DNA of 7,012 nucleotides, from NCBI GenBank assembly GCA_934552695.1, contig CAKTER010000082.1:1-7012 (forward strand). Direction: 5' to 3'. The notes under the pieces were generated by a model. The model was given only the letters and a program-made list of their open reading frames with translations. It ran no database searches and was not told the DNA's origin. Positions 1-7,012 of this stretch are shown here, one piece after another (position 1 is the first letter of the stretch; every line of letters starts with the position of its first letter). The position numbers and the translations under genes were made by a program. The DNA comes from an uncultured Eubacteriales bacterium. Lineage in GTDB: Bacteria; Bacillota; Clostridia; Lachnospirales; Anaerotignaceae.

Positions 1-976
1 CCGTTAAAAGCACAACCGCCAGCGTTTCGGCCCGGCGCACCGCCAAAAAAATGGCCAGCAGCCCGCAGCCGCTGCTGATGCCGTACATCAGGAGCACCGC
101 CTGCTTTTGGGTAAACCCCCGGTCAATAAGCCGGTGGTGCAAATGCCCCCGGTCGGGGGACATAATGGGCTGGCCCTTGGCTGCCCGGCGGGTCATGGCA
201 AACAGGGTATCACCAATGGGCAGGGCCAGGCACAAAATGGAAACGCCCACCGCCAACATGGCATAGCCCTTAAACACGCCCATAATGGAGCTGACCGCCA
301 GCACAAACCCCAAAAACGTGGAGCCGGAGTCCCCCATAAAAATCTCCGCCGGATTAAAGTTCCGGGGCAAAAACCCAATGCACGAGCCCGCCAGCGCCGC
401 CGTTAAGACCACCGCCAGTTCCGACCCGGTGATAACGCACAAAATCATCAGCGAAAACGCCGCAATGGACGATATCCCCGCCGCCAGCCCGTCCAGGCCG
501 TCGATGAGGTTTACCGCATTGGTCACCCCCACAATCCACACCAGCGTAAAAGGGATGCTGAACAGGTTCAGCGCCGTGGAAAAGGGCCAAAACACCACGT
601 TGATGCGGGTGCCGGTCAAAATAACCACCAGCGCCGCCAGGATTTGAAACGCCAGCTTCAGCTTGGCGTTCAGGTTATAAATATCGTCGAATACCCCCAG
701 CACCACAATAATGCCGCAGCCCACCAAAAACCCGGCAAACGCCCGGGTATCCATTTCGTGAACGTAGGGAAAGAGCACCAGCATGGTGACCATAAACCCC
801 AGCACAATGGCCACGCCCCCCAGCCGGGGCATGGGCTTGTGGTGCATCCCCCGGGCCTTGGGCTGGTCGATGGCGTGGACCTTAAAGGCCAGCCATTTGG
901 CAAAGGGAGTGGTCAGCAGGGTAATGCCAAAGGCGCCCAAAAAGGCCGCCAGATAAAGGGTCCAGTTATGTGCCAA
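1..976 (-). CDS. tagO: Undecaprenyl-phosphate GlcNAc-1-phosphate transferase (TagO/WecA family), partial
   Basis: Integral membrane enzyme that transfers GlcNAc-1-phosphate from UDP-GlcNAc to undecaprenyl phosphate, starting teichoic acid or other wall-glycopolymer synthesis. The frame runs 325 codons from TTG at 976 and leaves the window at base 1, with only a short C-terminal tail missing. Motifs appear in family order: HHKPMPRLGG (45-54), GVFDDIYNLNAKLK with Asp97/Asp98 (metal/catalytic), NLIDGLDGLAAG (156-167), FNPAEIFMGDSGS (207-219, Asp216) and PDRGHLHHRL, whose H-x-H-H (278-281) is the nucleotide-sugar-binding signature of WecA/TagO and separates it from MraY. Several hydrophobic helices alternate with these loops, the first at about residues 5-26. 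The exact polymer made is unknown. It starts 21 nt after upp, so co-transcription is likely. An uncommon TTG start makes it easy for gene callers to miss. Confidence 0.94.
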   Translation of the reverse strand, partial: MAHNWTLYLAAFLGAFGITLLTTPFAKWLAFKVHAIDQPKARGMHHKPMPRLGGVAIVLGFMVTMLVLFPYVHEMDTRAFAGFLVGCGIIVVLGVFDDIYNLNAKLKLAFQILAALVVILTGTRINVVFWPFSTALNLFSIPFTLVWIVGVTNAVNLIDGLDGLAAGISSIAAFSLMILCVITGSELAVVLTAALAGSCIGFLPRNFNPAEIFMGDSGSTFLGFVLAVSSIMGVFKGYAMLAVGVSILCLALPIGDTLFAMTRRAAKGQPIMSPDRGHLHHRLIDRGFTQKQAVLLMYGISSGCGLLAIFLAVRRAETLAVVLLT

Positions 977-987
977 AACTACCTCGT

Positions 988-993
988 CCTCCC
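988..993 (-). promoter_or_regulatory. Ribosome binding site supporting the TTG start of the TagO/WecA gene
   Basis: Minus-strand GGGAGG (988-993) lies 11 nt before TTG at 976, and a second GAGG (982-985) lies 5 nt before it. The upp stop codon (998-1000) is in the same frame, so translation cannot begin further upstream, and there is no ATG or GTG near the expected N-terminus. TTG is therefore the only reasonable start. Confidence 0.6.
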
Positions 994-997
994 GGGC

Positions 998-1624
998 TTA
1001 TTTTGTGCCAAAAATCCGGTCGCCCACATCCCCCAGGCCGGGAACGATGTAGCCGCTTTCGTCCAGCACCGGGTCAAACGCCGCCGCATAAATATCCACG
1101 TCGGGGTGGGCCTCCTGAATGCGGCGTACCGCCTCGGGTGCGGCAATCATGCTAATCAGGATAATCCGCTGCGCCCCCCGGTCCTTTAAAAAGCCGATGG
1201 CCGCCTCGGCGGTCCCGCCGGTGGCCAGCATGGAGTCGGCCACAAACACCAGCCGCTCGGCCAAATCCCCGGGCAGCTTGCAAAAATATTCCACCGGCAG
1301 CAGGGATTCGGGATCCCGGTAAATGCCGATGTGCCCCACCTTGGCCGTGGGCATTAACGACCACAGGCCGTCGGTCATGCCAATGCCCGCCCGCAGCACC
1401 GGGACGATGCATAGCTTGTCCTTTAGCTCCCGGGCCATGGTTTTCCCCATAGGGGTCTCCACCTCCACCTCCCGCAGGGGCAGGCTCCGGGTAGCCTCAT
1501 AGGCCAGCAGCATGGTCACTTCCTCTACCAGTTCCTTAAACTCCTTAGCGCCGGTGTTTTTGTCCCGCAGCCGGGCCACCTTGTCCTGCACCAGGGGATG
1601 TTCCGAAATATACAGCTTACTCAT
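998..1624 (-). CDS. upp: Uracil phosphoribosyltransferase
   Basis: Salvages uracil with PRPP to give UMP and pyrophosphate in the cytoplasm. The 208-residue length is standard. Motifs visible are the PVLRAGIGM segment (75-83), the PRPP-binding loop [12 protein letters not shown] (128-139), and the C-terminal uracil-binding region [17 protein letters not shown] (192-208). Two positions differ slightly from the commonest forms: Ser131 where DPMLATGG normally has Pro, and Val200 where GDAGDR normally has Ala. Both are conservative and unlikely to abolish activity. Translation is driven by the strong site at 1631-1639. It sits between rpiB and a TagO/WecA-type gene, which starts 21 nt after its stop. 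No attenuator or PyrR-like leader hairpin fits in the 12-nt gap upstream, so any pyrimidine control would have to act on the whole operon. Confidence 0.97.
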   Translation of the reverse strand: MSKLYISEHPLVQDKVARLRDKNTGAKEFKELVEEVTMLLAYEATRSLPLREVEVETPMGKTMARELKDKLCIVPVLRAGIGMTDGLWSLMPTAKVGHIGIYRDPESLLPVEYFCKLPGDLAERLVFVADSMLATGGTAEAAIGFLKDRGAQRIILISMIAAPEAVRRIQEAHPDVDIYAAAFDPVLDESGYIVPGLGDVGDRIFGTK

Positions 1625-1630
1625 CAGGGT

Positions 1631-1639
1631 ACCTCCTTA
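1631..1639 (-). promoter_or_regulatory. Strong Shine-Dalgarno of upp overlapping the rpiB stop
   Basis: The minus-strand sequence TAAGGAGGT contains the rpiB stop codon TAA (1637-1639) and a near-perfect anti-16S match AAGGAGGT. From the AAGGAGG core there are 7 nt to the upp ATG at 1624. A ribosome finishing rpiB would sit directly over this site, so translation of the two genes is probably coupled. Confidence 0.85.
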
Positions 1640-2065
1640 GGGCTCGATTTGGGCAATGCGCCGGGCGTGGCGCTCCTCGCCGGAAAACGGGGTTTCTAAA
1701 AACGCTTTTACAATCTCCAGCGCCAGGCCGGGGCCAATCACCCGGGCCCCCATGCTGAGGATATTGGCATCGTTGTGCTGGCGGCAGGCCTTCGCCGAAA
1801 ATACGTCCCCACACAGGGCCGCCCGGGCGCCCTTCACCTTGTTGGCAGCAATGGAAATGCCAATGCCGGTCCCGCAAATCAAAATCCCCTTGTCGCATTC
1901 TCCGCCGGTGACGGCTTTGGCCACCTTCCGGCCATATTCCGGATAATCCACCGATTCTTCGGAAAACGTCCCAAAGTTTTTGTAGGCAATGCCTTCCTTA
2001 TCCAAATAGGCAATCACTTCCTGCATCAGCGGATACCCGCCGTGGTCGCAACCCAAAGCGATCAT
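1637..2065 (-). CDS. rpiB: Ribose 5-phosphate isomerase B
   Basis: Interconverts ribulose 5-phosphate and ribose 5-phosphate in the non-oxidative pentose phosphate pathway, feeding PRPP and nucleotide synthesis. The 142-residue protein belongs to the RpiB/LacAB family and carries GCDHGG (5-10), VDYPEYG (39-45), CGTGIGISIAANK (64-76) with the catalytic Cys64, and RQHNDANIL (95-103) with His97, plus the later phosphate-binding His133/Arg136. Having both Cys64 and His97 favours RpiB over the allose-specific or LacAB relatives, but sequence alone does not prove substrate. AGAGAGG (2072-2078) lies 6 nt before the ATG. It starts 33 nt after the phosphatase gene, and its TAA stop overlaps the upp Shine-Dalgarno. 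RpiB and Upp are metabolically adjacent through PRPP. Confidence 0.95.
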   Translation of the reverse strand: MIALGCDHGGYPLMQEVIAYLDKEGIAYKNFGTFSEESVDYPEYGRKVAKAVTGGECDKGILICGTGIGISIAANKVKGARAALCGDVFSAKACRQHNDANILSMGARVIGPGLALEIVKAFLETPFSGEERHARRIAQIEP

Positions 2066-2098
2066 TGCAAACCTCTCTTTCCCGCCGCAGGGGCGGCC

Positions 2099-2539
2099 TT
2101 AGTCTACGGCCACCATAAACGGCAGCCCCTCCAAACACCGATACATTTCTTCCGAACACAAAATATACTGTTCCAAGCTGCCGCCGTAGGGGTCGGAAAT
2201 ATCCCCCCGTTCCCCGGCCAGCTCCTTCAGGGTAACCAAGCCCTTTTGCCGCAGGGGCCACAGGGCCGCCTTATGCGCCTCGGTCATCGTCACAATCAGG
2301 TCGGCGCTTTCCACATCCTCCCGGGTCAGCTGCCGGGCCCGGTGATGGGACAAATCCAAGCCCATCCGCTCCATGGCAAGCTGTGCATACTCGCTGGCCG
2401 GGGCTCCAACCTCTGCCGCCAGCCCCCGGCTTTCCACTTCCACCCAGTCCTTATTGTTTTCGGCCAAAAACGCCCGGGCTATGCACTCCGCCATGGGCGA
2501 CCGGCAGGTATTGCCCGTACACACAAAAACGATTCGCAC
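2099..2539 (-). CDS. ywlE: Low-molecular-weight phosphatase, probably YwlE-type protein-arginine phosphatase
   Basis: A 146-residue cytoplasmic phosphatase, the usual length for the family. The P-loop CTGNTCRS (7-14) gives the nucleophile Cys7 and phosphate-binding Arg13 (C-x5-R), and DP (116-117) in DISDPYGG supplies the general acid Asp116. Thr11 inside the loop is the residue reported to favour phosphoarginine in Bacillus YwlE, where classical tyrosine phosphatases carry a bulkier residue such as Ile. With the sua5-rpiB-upp neighbourhood, this argues for a protein-arginine phosphatase, though tyrosine phosphatase activity cannot be excluded. The start is GTG at 2539, supported by AAGG (2547-2550) 7 nt upstream; the first internal ATG would remove the active site. 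It begins 27 nt after sua5. Whether the genome has an McsB arginine kinase is not visible here. Confidence 0.88.
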   Translation of the reverse strand: MRIVFVCTGNTCRSPMAECIARAFLAENNKDWVEVESRGLAAEVGAPASEYAQLAMERMGLDLSHHRARQLTREDVESADLIVTMTEAHKAALWPLRQKGLVTLKELAGERGDISDPYGGSLEQYILCSEEMYRCLEGLPFMVAVD

Positions 2540-2566
2540 TGTCCCGCCTTCTTTCGTATGCCAGAT

Positions 2567-3622
2567 TTATGCTTCGCCGCCCGGCTCCGCTTCGGCGTCC
2601 AGCCAAGTATAGCCCGCCGCCTTTTGCAGCCGGTTCATTACCGCCAGCCCCGTGCCGGTCTGCGGGAACACCTCGCAAAAAATAATCTCGGCCCCGGCCT
2701 CGTCCAGGCTCCGCAGCCCGTCAAACAGCTCCCGGGCCACCTCTTCCAAGTCGTCCCGCTTTCCCAGCGAGCGCACCAGGGCCGCCCGGTACCGGCCCGC
2801 CGTTTCATCGGTACACAGCACCCCGGCCCGTTTATCCTTGCAGCGGGCGTTGATGGCCGCCACCACCGCCTCCGGGCGGCCCTTCACCAAAACCACCGGG
2901 CAGGAGGGCGCATAGTGCTTGTACTTCATCCCCGGGGCCTTGGGCCGCAGGGTGGGGTCGGGCTTGTCCAAAATCGCCGGGTCAATGTCCACCCGGCCCA
3001 CCACCTGCCGCAGCATTTCCAGCGTAATGCCGCCGGGGCGCAGCAAGGTAGGCACCGGCCCGGTCACATCCACAATGGTGGATTCCACCCCCACGGAGCA
3101 GGGGCCGCCATCCAGCAAATAGTCAATCTTCTCCCCCAAATCCTCCGCCACATGGGCCGCCCGGGTGGGGCTGGGCCGTCCGGAGGTGTTGGCGCTGGGC
3201 GCCGCCACCGGGCACCCCGCCGCCCGGATGAGGGCCTGCGCTACGGGATGGGAGGGGAACCGCACCGCCACCGTGTCCAGTCCGCCGGTCACAGACAAGG
3301 GCACCGCCGGGGTTTTGGGGAACACCAGCGTTAAGGGCCCCGGCCAAAAGGCCGCCATCAGCTTTTGGGCCGCCGGGGGGATTTCCGCCGCAATGGGGGG
3401 CAACATCTCCAGCCCGGCAATGTGTAAAATCAGCGGGTTATCCGAGGGCCGGCCCTTAGCCAAATAAATCCGCCGGCAGGCGGCGGCATTTAGCCCATCG
3501 GCCCCCAGCCCATAAACCGTTTCCGTAGGAAAAGCCACCAGCCCCCCCTGTTGCAGAGCGGCGGCGGCTTCTTCCATGGCGGCCGGGGTCAGAGGGGTTT
3601 GGGTCCCACCAAAAACCTTCAT
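2567..3622 (-). CDS. sua5: L-threonylcarbamoyladenylate synthase, Sua5 type
   Basis: Makes threonylcarbamoyl-AMP from threonine, bicarbonate and ATP, the first step of the t6A37 modification of ANN-decoding tRNAs. The TsaBDE proteins then transfer the group. The 351-residue length is that of the two-domain Sua5 form rather than the shorter TsaC. The YrdC domain (about 12-200) shows FPTETVYGLGA (31-41), KGRPSDNPL (56-64) and APSANTSGRPSPT (141-153). A linker with LRPG (194-197) and APGMKYKHYAP (229-239) joins the C-terminal Sua5 domain (about 240-345). The ATG follows the SEC-C stop by 4 nt, and I see no good Shine-Dalgarno there, only a G-run inside the end of the SEC-C gene, so reinitiation is likely. 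It precedes the ywlE-like and rpiB genes, as ywlC does in B. subtilis. Confidence 0.95.
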   Translation of the reverse strand: MKVFGGTQTPLTPAAMEEAAAALQQGGLVAFPTETVYGLGADGLNAAACRRIYLAKGRPSDNPLILHIAGLEMLPPIAAEIPPAAQKLMAAFWPGPLTLVFPKTPAVPLSVTGGLDTVAVRFPSHPVAQALIRAAGCPVAAPSANTSGRPSPTRAAHVAEDLGEKIDYLLDGGPCSVGVESTIVDVTGPVPTLLRPGGITLEMLRQVVGRVDIDPAILDKPDPTLRPKAPGMKYKHYAPSCPVVLVKGRPEAVVAAINARCKDKRAGVLCTDETAGRYRAALVRSLGKRDDLEEVARELFDGLRSLDEAGAEIIFCEVFPQTGTGLAVMNRLQKAAGYTWLDAEAEPGGEA

Positions 3623-3626
3623 CGTC

Positions 3627-4121
3627 TTAGGCCCCGCAGCACTTTTTGTACTTTTTCCCGCTGCCGCAGGGGCAGGGGTCGTTCCGGCCCACCTTTTCGC
3701 CCTTCACAATGGTACGGGACTTTTTCTGTTCGGTATACAGCTCCTTTTGCCGCTCCTTGTCAAAAATCAAATCCCACTGGGGCAGGGTATACAAATGCTC
3801 GGCCTTGTACTCCACCATCTTTTTATACAAGGTGGCAAAGTCAATCACCAGCTTAATATCCGAATCCTCGGTAATTTCCTCCATGTTGTAGGGCTCGGGC
3901 AGCACCTCGTTGATGCCGTCGATAAAGGCCACCATGTATTCGGGGGTCATATCGAACCGCTGGCACAGCTCGGACAGCTTGCCCTCGATCACGCTAATGC
4001 TTTCGCTTAAAATGGTTTCGTAAATCTTCTGTTCCCGGGGCAGATAGTCCTGCCAAATTTGCTCGTTAATGCGCCCGTCCTGGGTGTAAGCATCTTTCAT
4101 CCACTTCTCGTAAAGAGTCAT
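3627..4121 (-). CDS. SEC-C zinc-motif protein of unknown function
   Basis: A 164-residue, charged, probably helical soluble protein. The last 20 residues form a SEC-C motif, [18 protein letters not shown], with the zinc ligands Cys150, Cys152, Cys161 and Cys162 (the usual C-x-C-x8-CC spacing). This motif is best known from the C-terminus of SecA, where it binds zinc and SecB or ribosomes, but it also occurs on many unrelated small proteins. Residues 1-140 match no family I recognise. The gene is not secA, being far too short and lacking helicase motifs. An AGGAG site at 4130-4134 lies 8 nt before the ATG. The stop is only 4 nt before the sua5 start, so the two are probably translationally coupled. 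What it binds is unknown. Confidence 0.85.
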   Translation of the reverse strand: MTLYEKWMKDAYTQDGRINEQIWQDYLPREQKIYETILSESISVIEGKLSELCQRFDMTPEYMVAFIDGINEVLPEPYNMEEITEDSDIKLVIDFATLYKKMVEYKAEHLYTLPQWDLIFDKERQKELYTEQKKSRTIVKGEKVGRNDPCPCGSGKKYKKCCGA

Positions 4122-4157
4122 AGCCGTCTCTCCTATTCGTCAAAATCTCATAAAAAA

Positions 4158-4186
4158 ACTATAATATAGAACCCGTCGGAATGCAA
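4158..4186 (-). promoter_or_regulatory. Candidate internal promoter before the SEC-C gene
   Basis: In the 83-nt gap between the Usp-like gene and the SEC-C gene, the minus strand has TTGCAT (4181-4186), 17 bp, then TATAGT (4158-4163). The -10 box matches five of six bases, the -35 only three. The surrounding AT-rich patch (4150-4170), including the palindrome CTATATTATAG, stands out from its GC-rich neighbourhood. If active, it would let the SEC-C to tagO genes be expressed without the Usp-like gene. Confidence 0.4.
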
Positions 4187-4204
4187 GGAAAACCTTTCGT
4201 TTCC

Positions 4205-4600
4205 CTAGTCCTCCCGGCCCACCACGGTCACTTCCACCGGCCGGGGCAAGCGTCCCACAATCTGCGCCAGCTGGCTGCCCTCCCGCCGGAGCCGCTCCGG
4301 CAGTCCCTCCGGCGGCGCCCCCAGCACCAGCCGGGTAATGTGGGTGTCGGCAATAAACCGGCCAATGCTTTCGGGCACGTCCTCGCTGCAAATGGCGTGA
4401 ATCATCCCACCCCGGGTGCTGCCGTATTCAAACAGCTCCGAAAGCAGCCGGGGCGTGTCTTCGTTTTCAAAAATATTGTGGCCCTTTTGGACGTGCAGAA
4501 TGTGCAGCTCGCCGCCGCTGGCCTCGCACAGCCCGGCCCCCTCGTCGATGAGCCGCCGGGAATTGCTTTGCGCCGTAATGCAGACCAAAACCTTTTCCAT
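4205..4600 (-). CDS. Small KdpD/UspA-like protein (universal stress protein fold)
   Basis: A 131-residue soluble protein with no signal peptide or membrane segment. The start MEKVLVCITAQSNSRRLI, followed by GAGLCEASGGELHILHVQ (21-38), resembles the Usp domain found in KdpD sensor kinases: a first beta strand, a loop with small polar residues, a helix, then a second strand ending in HV. A later strand RLVLGAPP (90-97) and the closing PVEVTVVG (121-128) fit an alpha/beta Rossmann-like fold. The UspA ATP-loop pattern is only partly present (G94, G99, G108-S109), so nucleotide binding is uncertain. The start is set by AAAGGA at 4608-4613, 7 nt upstream. The frame is open upstream to 4804, but that DNA holds the terminator and promoter. 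Its substrate, partner and role are unknown. It heads the gene run leading to sua5 and upp. Confidence 0.65.
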   Translation of the reverse strand: MEKVLVCITAQSNSRRLIDEGAGLCEASGGELHILHVQKGHNIFENEDTPRLLSELFEYGSTRGGMIHAICSEDVPESIGRFIADTHITRLVLGAPPEGLPERLRREGSQLAQIVGRLPRPVEVTVVGRED

Positions 4601-4706
4601 GTCTTCATCCTTTCTTCGTCCGGCAGCCGGGGCTGCCGCTCCCCCAAGGCCCTGTGGCGCCCCAACCGGTCCCTTTGGTTTCCCGCCAGTTCCGCAGCCA
4701 CAGTTT
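4601..4706 (-). promoter_or_regulatory. GC-rich 5' leader of the Usp-like gene with potential hairpins
   Basis: Between the predicted transcription start and the ATG at 4600 there is a leader of about 105 nt with nested complementary segments. An outer stem pairs CTGTGGC (4697-4703) with GCCACAG (4652-4658). An inner stem pairs AACTGG (4686-4691) with CCGGTT (4664-4669, one G-T pair). A separate perfect 7-bp hairpin, CGGCAGC/GCTGCCG with a CCCG loop, occupies 4621-4638. The Shine-Dalgarno AAAGGA (4608-4613) lies 7 nt beyond that hairpin. I recognise no known riboswitch class. No T-run follows the hairpins, so an effect on translation or mRNA stability is likelier than attenuation. In a GC-rich genome some of this pairing could be chance. 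Confidence 0.45.
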
Positions 4707-4712
4707 ACCGCT

Positions 4713-4741
4713 ATTATACCAGATTTCTTTCCGTCTGAAAA
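4713..4741 (-). promoter_or_regulatory. Promoter of the Usp-like gene and probably the downstream operon
   Basis: Minus-strand -10 box TATAAT (4713-4718) is a perfect match, with an upstream TGG giving an extended -10. Exactly 17 bp further upstream is TTTTCA (4736-4741), four of six bases of the -35 consensus. Transcription should start near 4706. The -35 box lies inside the T-tract of the pyrG terminator, so terminator and promoter are packed back to back. Confidence 0.78.
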
Positions 4742-4785
4742 GAAGAACCGGCCAAAGGGCGTTAGCAAGCCGCCTTTTGACCGGT
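4737..4785 (-). terminator. Rho-independent terminator of pyrG
   Basis: On the minus strand, 24 nt after the pyrG stop, a 15-nt arm (4771-4785, ACCGGTCAAAAGGCG) pairs with a 15-nt arm (4747-4761, CGCCCTTTGGCCGGT) across a 9-nt loop. The stem has one A-C mismatch and one G-T wobble. It is followed directly by the T-rich tract TCTTCTTTTC (4737-4746). This is a long, mostly G-C-closed hairpin with a proper U-tract, so termination after pyrG is well supported. The T-tract overlaps the next promoter's -35 box. Confidence 0.88.
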
Positions 4786-4808
4786 ACCTATGGGTTTTAT
4801 TCAACGCC

Positions 4809-6489
<1,681 letters not shown>

Positions 6490-6531
6490 GATATTTTTCA
6501 AACTTTTGTACACTCGCACAAGCCAATTTTT

Positions 6532-7012
6532 TTATTTTACCGTAGCTGCCACCTTGCGGATTTGCGCCATTACAGCCTCCGTCCCGTTGTGGGCCGGGCT
6601 GTGCTCCATAGCCTCGATGTATTGCTGCCGGTTCTCCCACAGTGTCGCCAGCCCCGCCGCCAAGGCCTCGGGGGTCAGCTCCTCCTGCTGCATCACCGTG
6701 GCGTAGCCCTGCTTTGCAAAGGAGGCGGCGTTTTCAATCTGGTCCCCCCGGCTGGCCGAAAGGGGCAGGGGCACCAAAAGGCTGGGCTTGTGCAGGGCCA
6801 GCAGCTCGGCAATGGCGTTGGCCCCGGCCCGGCTCAGCATCAAATCGGTAGCCGCAAACAAATCGGGCAGCTCCCGGTCGGCGTATTCCAGCTGGAAGTA
6901 CCCGGCCATCCCCGCCAGGTTTTCGTCCCGGTTGCCCTTGCCGCACAGGTGTACCACATCGAACCGGGGCAGCAGCAGGGGCAGGGCGCTGCGTAAAATC
7001 TCGTTTAGCTTT
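6532..7012 (-). CDS. murG: MurG-type UDP-GlcNAc:lipid I GlcNAc transferase, C-terminal part
   Basis: Partial gene: the 5' part lies beyond the window's right edge, so only the last 159 codons and the TAA stop are seen. The fragment matches the C-terminal, nucleotide-sugar-binding half of family 28 glycosyltransferases. An HLCGKGN stretch near 6935-6951 resembles the H-x-x-GKG loop of MurG. SRAGANAIAE (6805-6834) corresponds to the conserved S-R-(S/A)-G-A...E donor-binding motif, and a VPLP...GDQIENA segment follows at about 6724-6771. MurG adds GlcNAc from UDP-GlcNAc to lipid I on the inner membrane face, giving lipid II for peptidoglycan. The frame is intact to its end. The N-terminal acceptor domain cannot be checked, so a related family 28 enzyme is possible. 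The next gene, pyrG, has its own promoter about 50 nt downstream of the stop. Confidence 0.85.
   Translation of the reverse strand, partial: KLNEILRSALPLLLPRFDVVHLCGKGNRDENLAGMAGYFQLEYADRELPDLFAATDLMLSRAGANAIAELLALHKPSLLVPLPLSASRGDQIENAASFAKQGYATVMQQEELTPEALAAGLATLWENRQQYIEAMEHSPAHNGTEAVMAQIRKVAATVK

Noticed and set aside
1775..3334. A 519-codon open frame on the plus strand
   Set aside because: It lies antisense to rpiB, the phosphatase gene and sua5, all of which have clear family motifs. Its translation is a low-complexity mix rich in His, Gly, Pro, Gln and Arg, as expected from the opposite strand of GC-rich genes, and it matches no family I recognise.
4160..4165. TATAAT on the plus strand
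   Set aside because: It reads into DNA antisense to the Usp-like gene, has no good -35 box at the right distance, and no plus-strand gene follows. It is the complement of the AT-rich palindrome in the gap.
4188..4207. GGAAA...TTTCC inverted repeat right after the Usp-like gene as a terminator
   Set aside because: The stem has only 5 bp, mostly A-T, with no following T-run, so termination cannot be supported.
4601..4804. Upstream in-frame extension of the Usp-like protein to 199 residues
   Set aside because: The extra 68 residues would be encoded by the pyrG terminator, a TATAAT promoter and the leader hairpins. The start at 4600 has its own Shine-Dalgarno and gives the expected Usp-like N-terminus.
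6506..6521. Hairpin TTGTGC-GAGT-GTACAA after the MurG stop as a terminator
   Set aside because: The stem is only 6 bp with a G-T pair, is AT-rich, and is followed by AAGTTTG rather than a T-run.

Overview
The window looks like ordinary chromosomal housekeeping DNA from a Gram-positive Clostridia-type bacterium (Firmicutes/Bacillota, GC-rich, perhaps Oscillospiraceae-like). Supporting signs are the AAGGAGG-type Shine-Dalgarno sites, sigma-A-type promoters with TATAAT and TG extensions, a TagO/WecA-type transferase, and the order sua5 - low-MW phosphatase - rpiB - upp. That order resembles the Bacillus subtilis ywlC-ywlE-ywlF(rpiB)-upp neighbourhood. The genus is inferred only from style and synteny. 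GC content is high by eye; I did not compute it.

All nine genes lie on the minus strand, so transcription runs from 7012 towards 1. In transcription order: (1) the 3' end of a MurG-type glycosyltransferase (6532-7012, cut by the window edge); (2) a strong promoter and pyrG, CTP synthase (4809-6413), ending in a clear intrinsic terminator (4737-4785); (3) a second promoter (4713-4741) whose -35 box overlaps the terminator T-tract, followed by a GC-rich leader of about 105 nt that can fold; (4) a tight run of seven genes: a small KdpD/UspA-like protein, a SEC-C zinc-motif protein, sua5, a YwlE-type phosphatase, rpiB, upp, and tagO/wecA (cut by the window edge at base 1).

From the SEC-C gene onward the gaps are only 4 to 33 nt, so these genes are very probably co-transcribed. 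A weaker candidate promoter lies in the 83-nt gap between the Usp-like gene and the SEC-C gene. Two themes recur. One is pyrimidine nucleotide supply (pyrG making CTP, upp salvaging uracil to UMP). The other is undecaprenyl-linked cell-envelope synthesis from UDP-GlcNAc (murG, tagO), with tRNA t6A formation (sua5), phosphoarginine or phosphotyrosine removal (ywlE-like) and pentose phosphate metabolism (rpiB) in between.

No gene-free stretch exceeds about 210 nt. I saw no tRNA, rRNA, CRISPR, insertion sequence, phage gene or attachment site. I found no convincing previously undescribed system. The points most worth a second look are the structured leader of the Usp-like gene, the terminator/promoter overlap, the phosphoarginine-type residue in the phosphatase, and the short pyrG leader that lacks the features of B. 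subtilis-type CTP-sensing attenuation.
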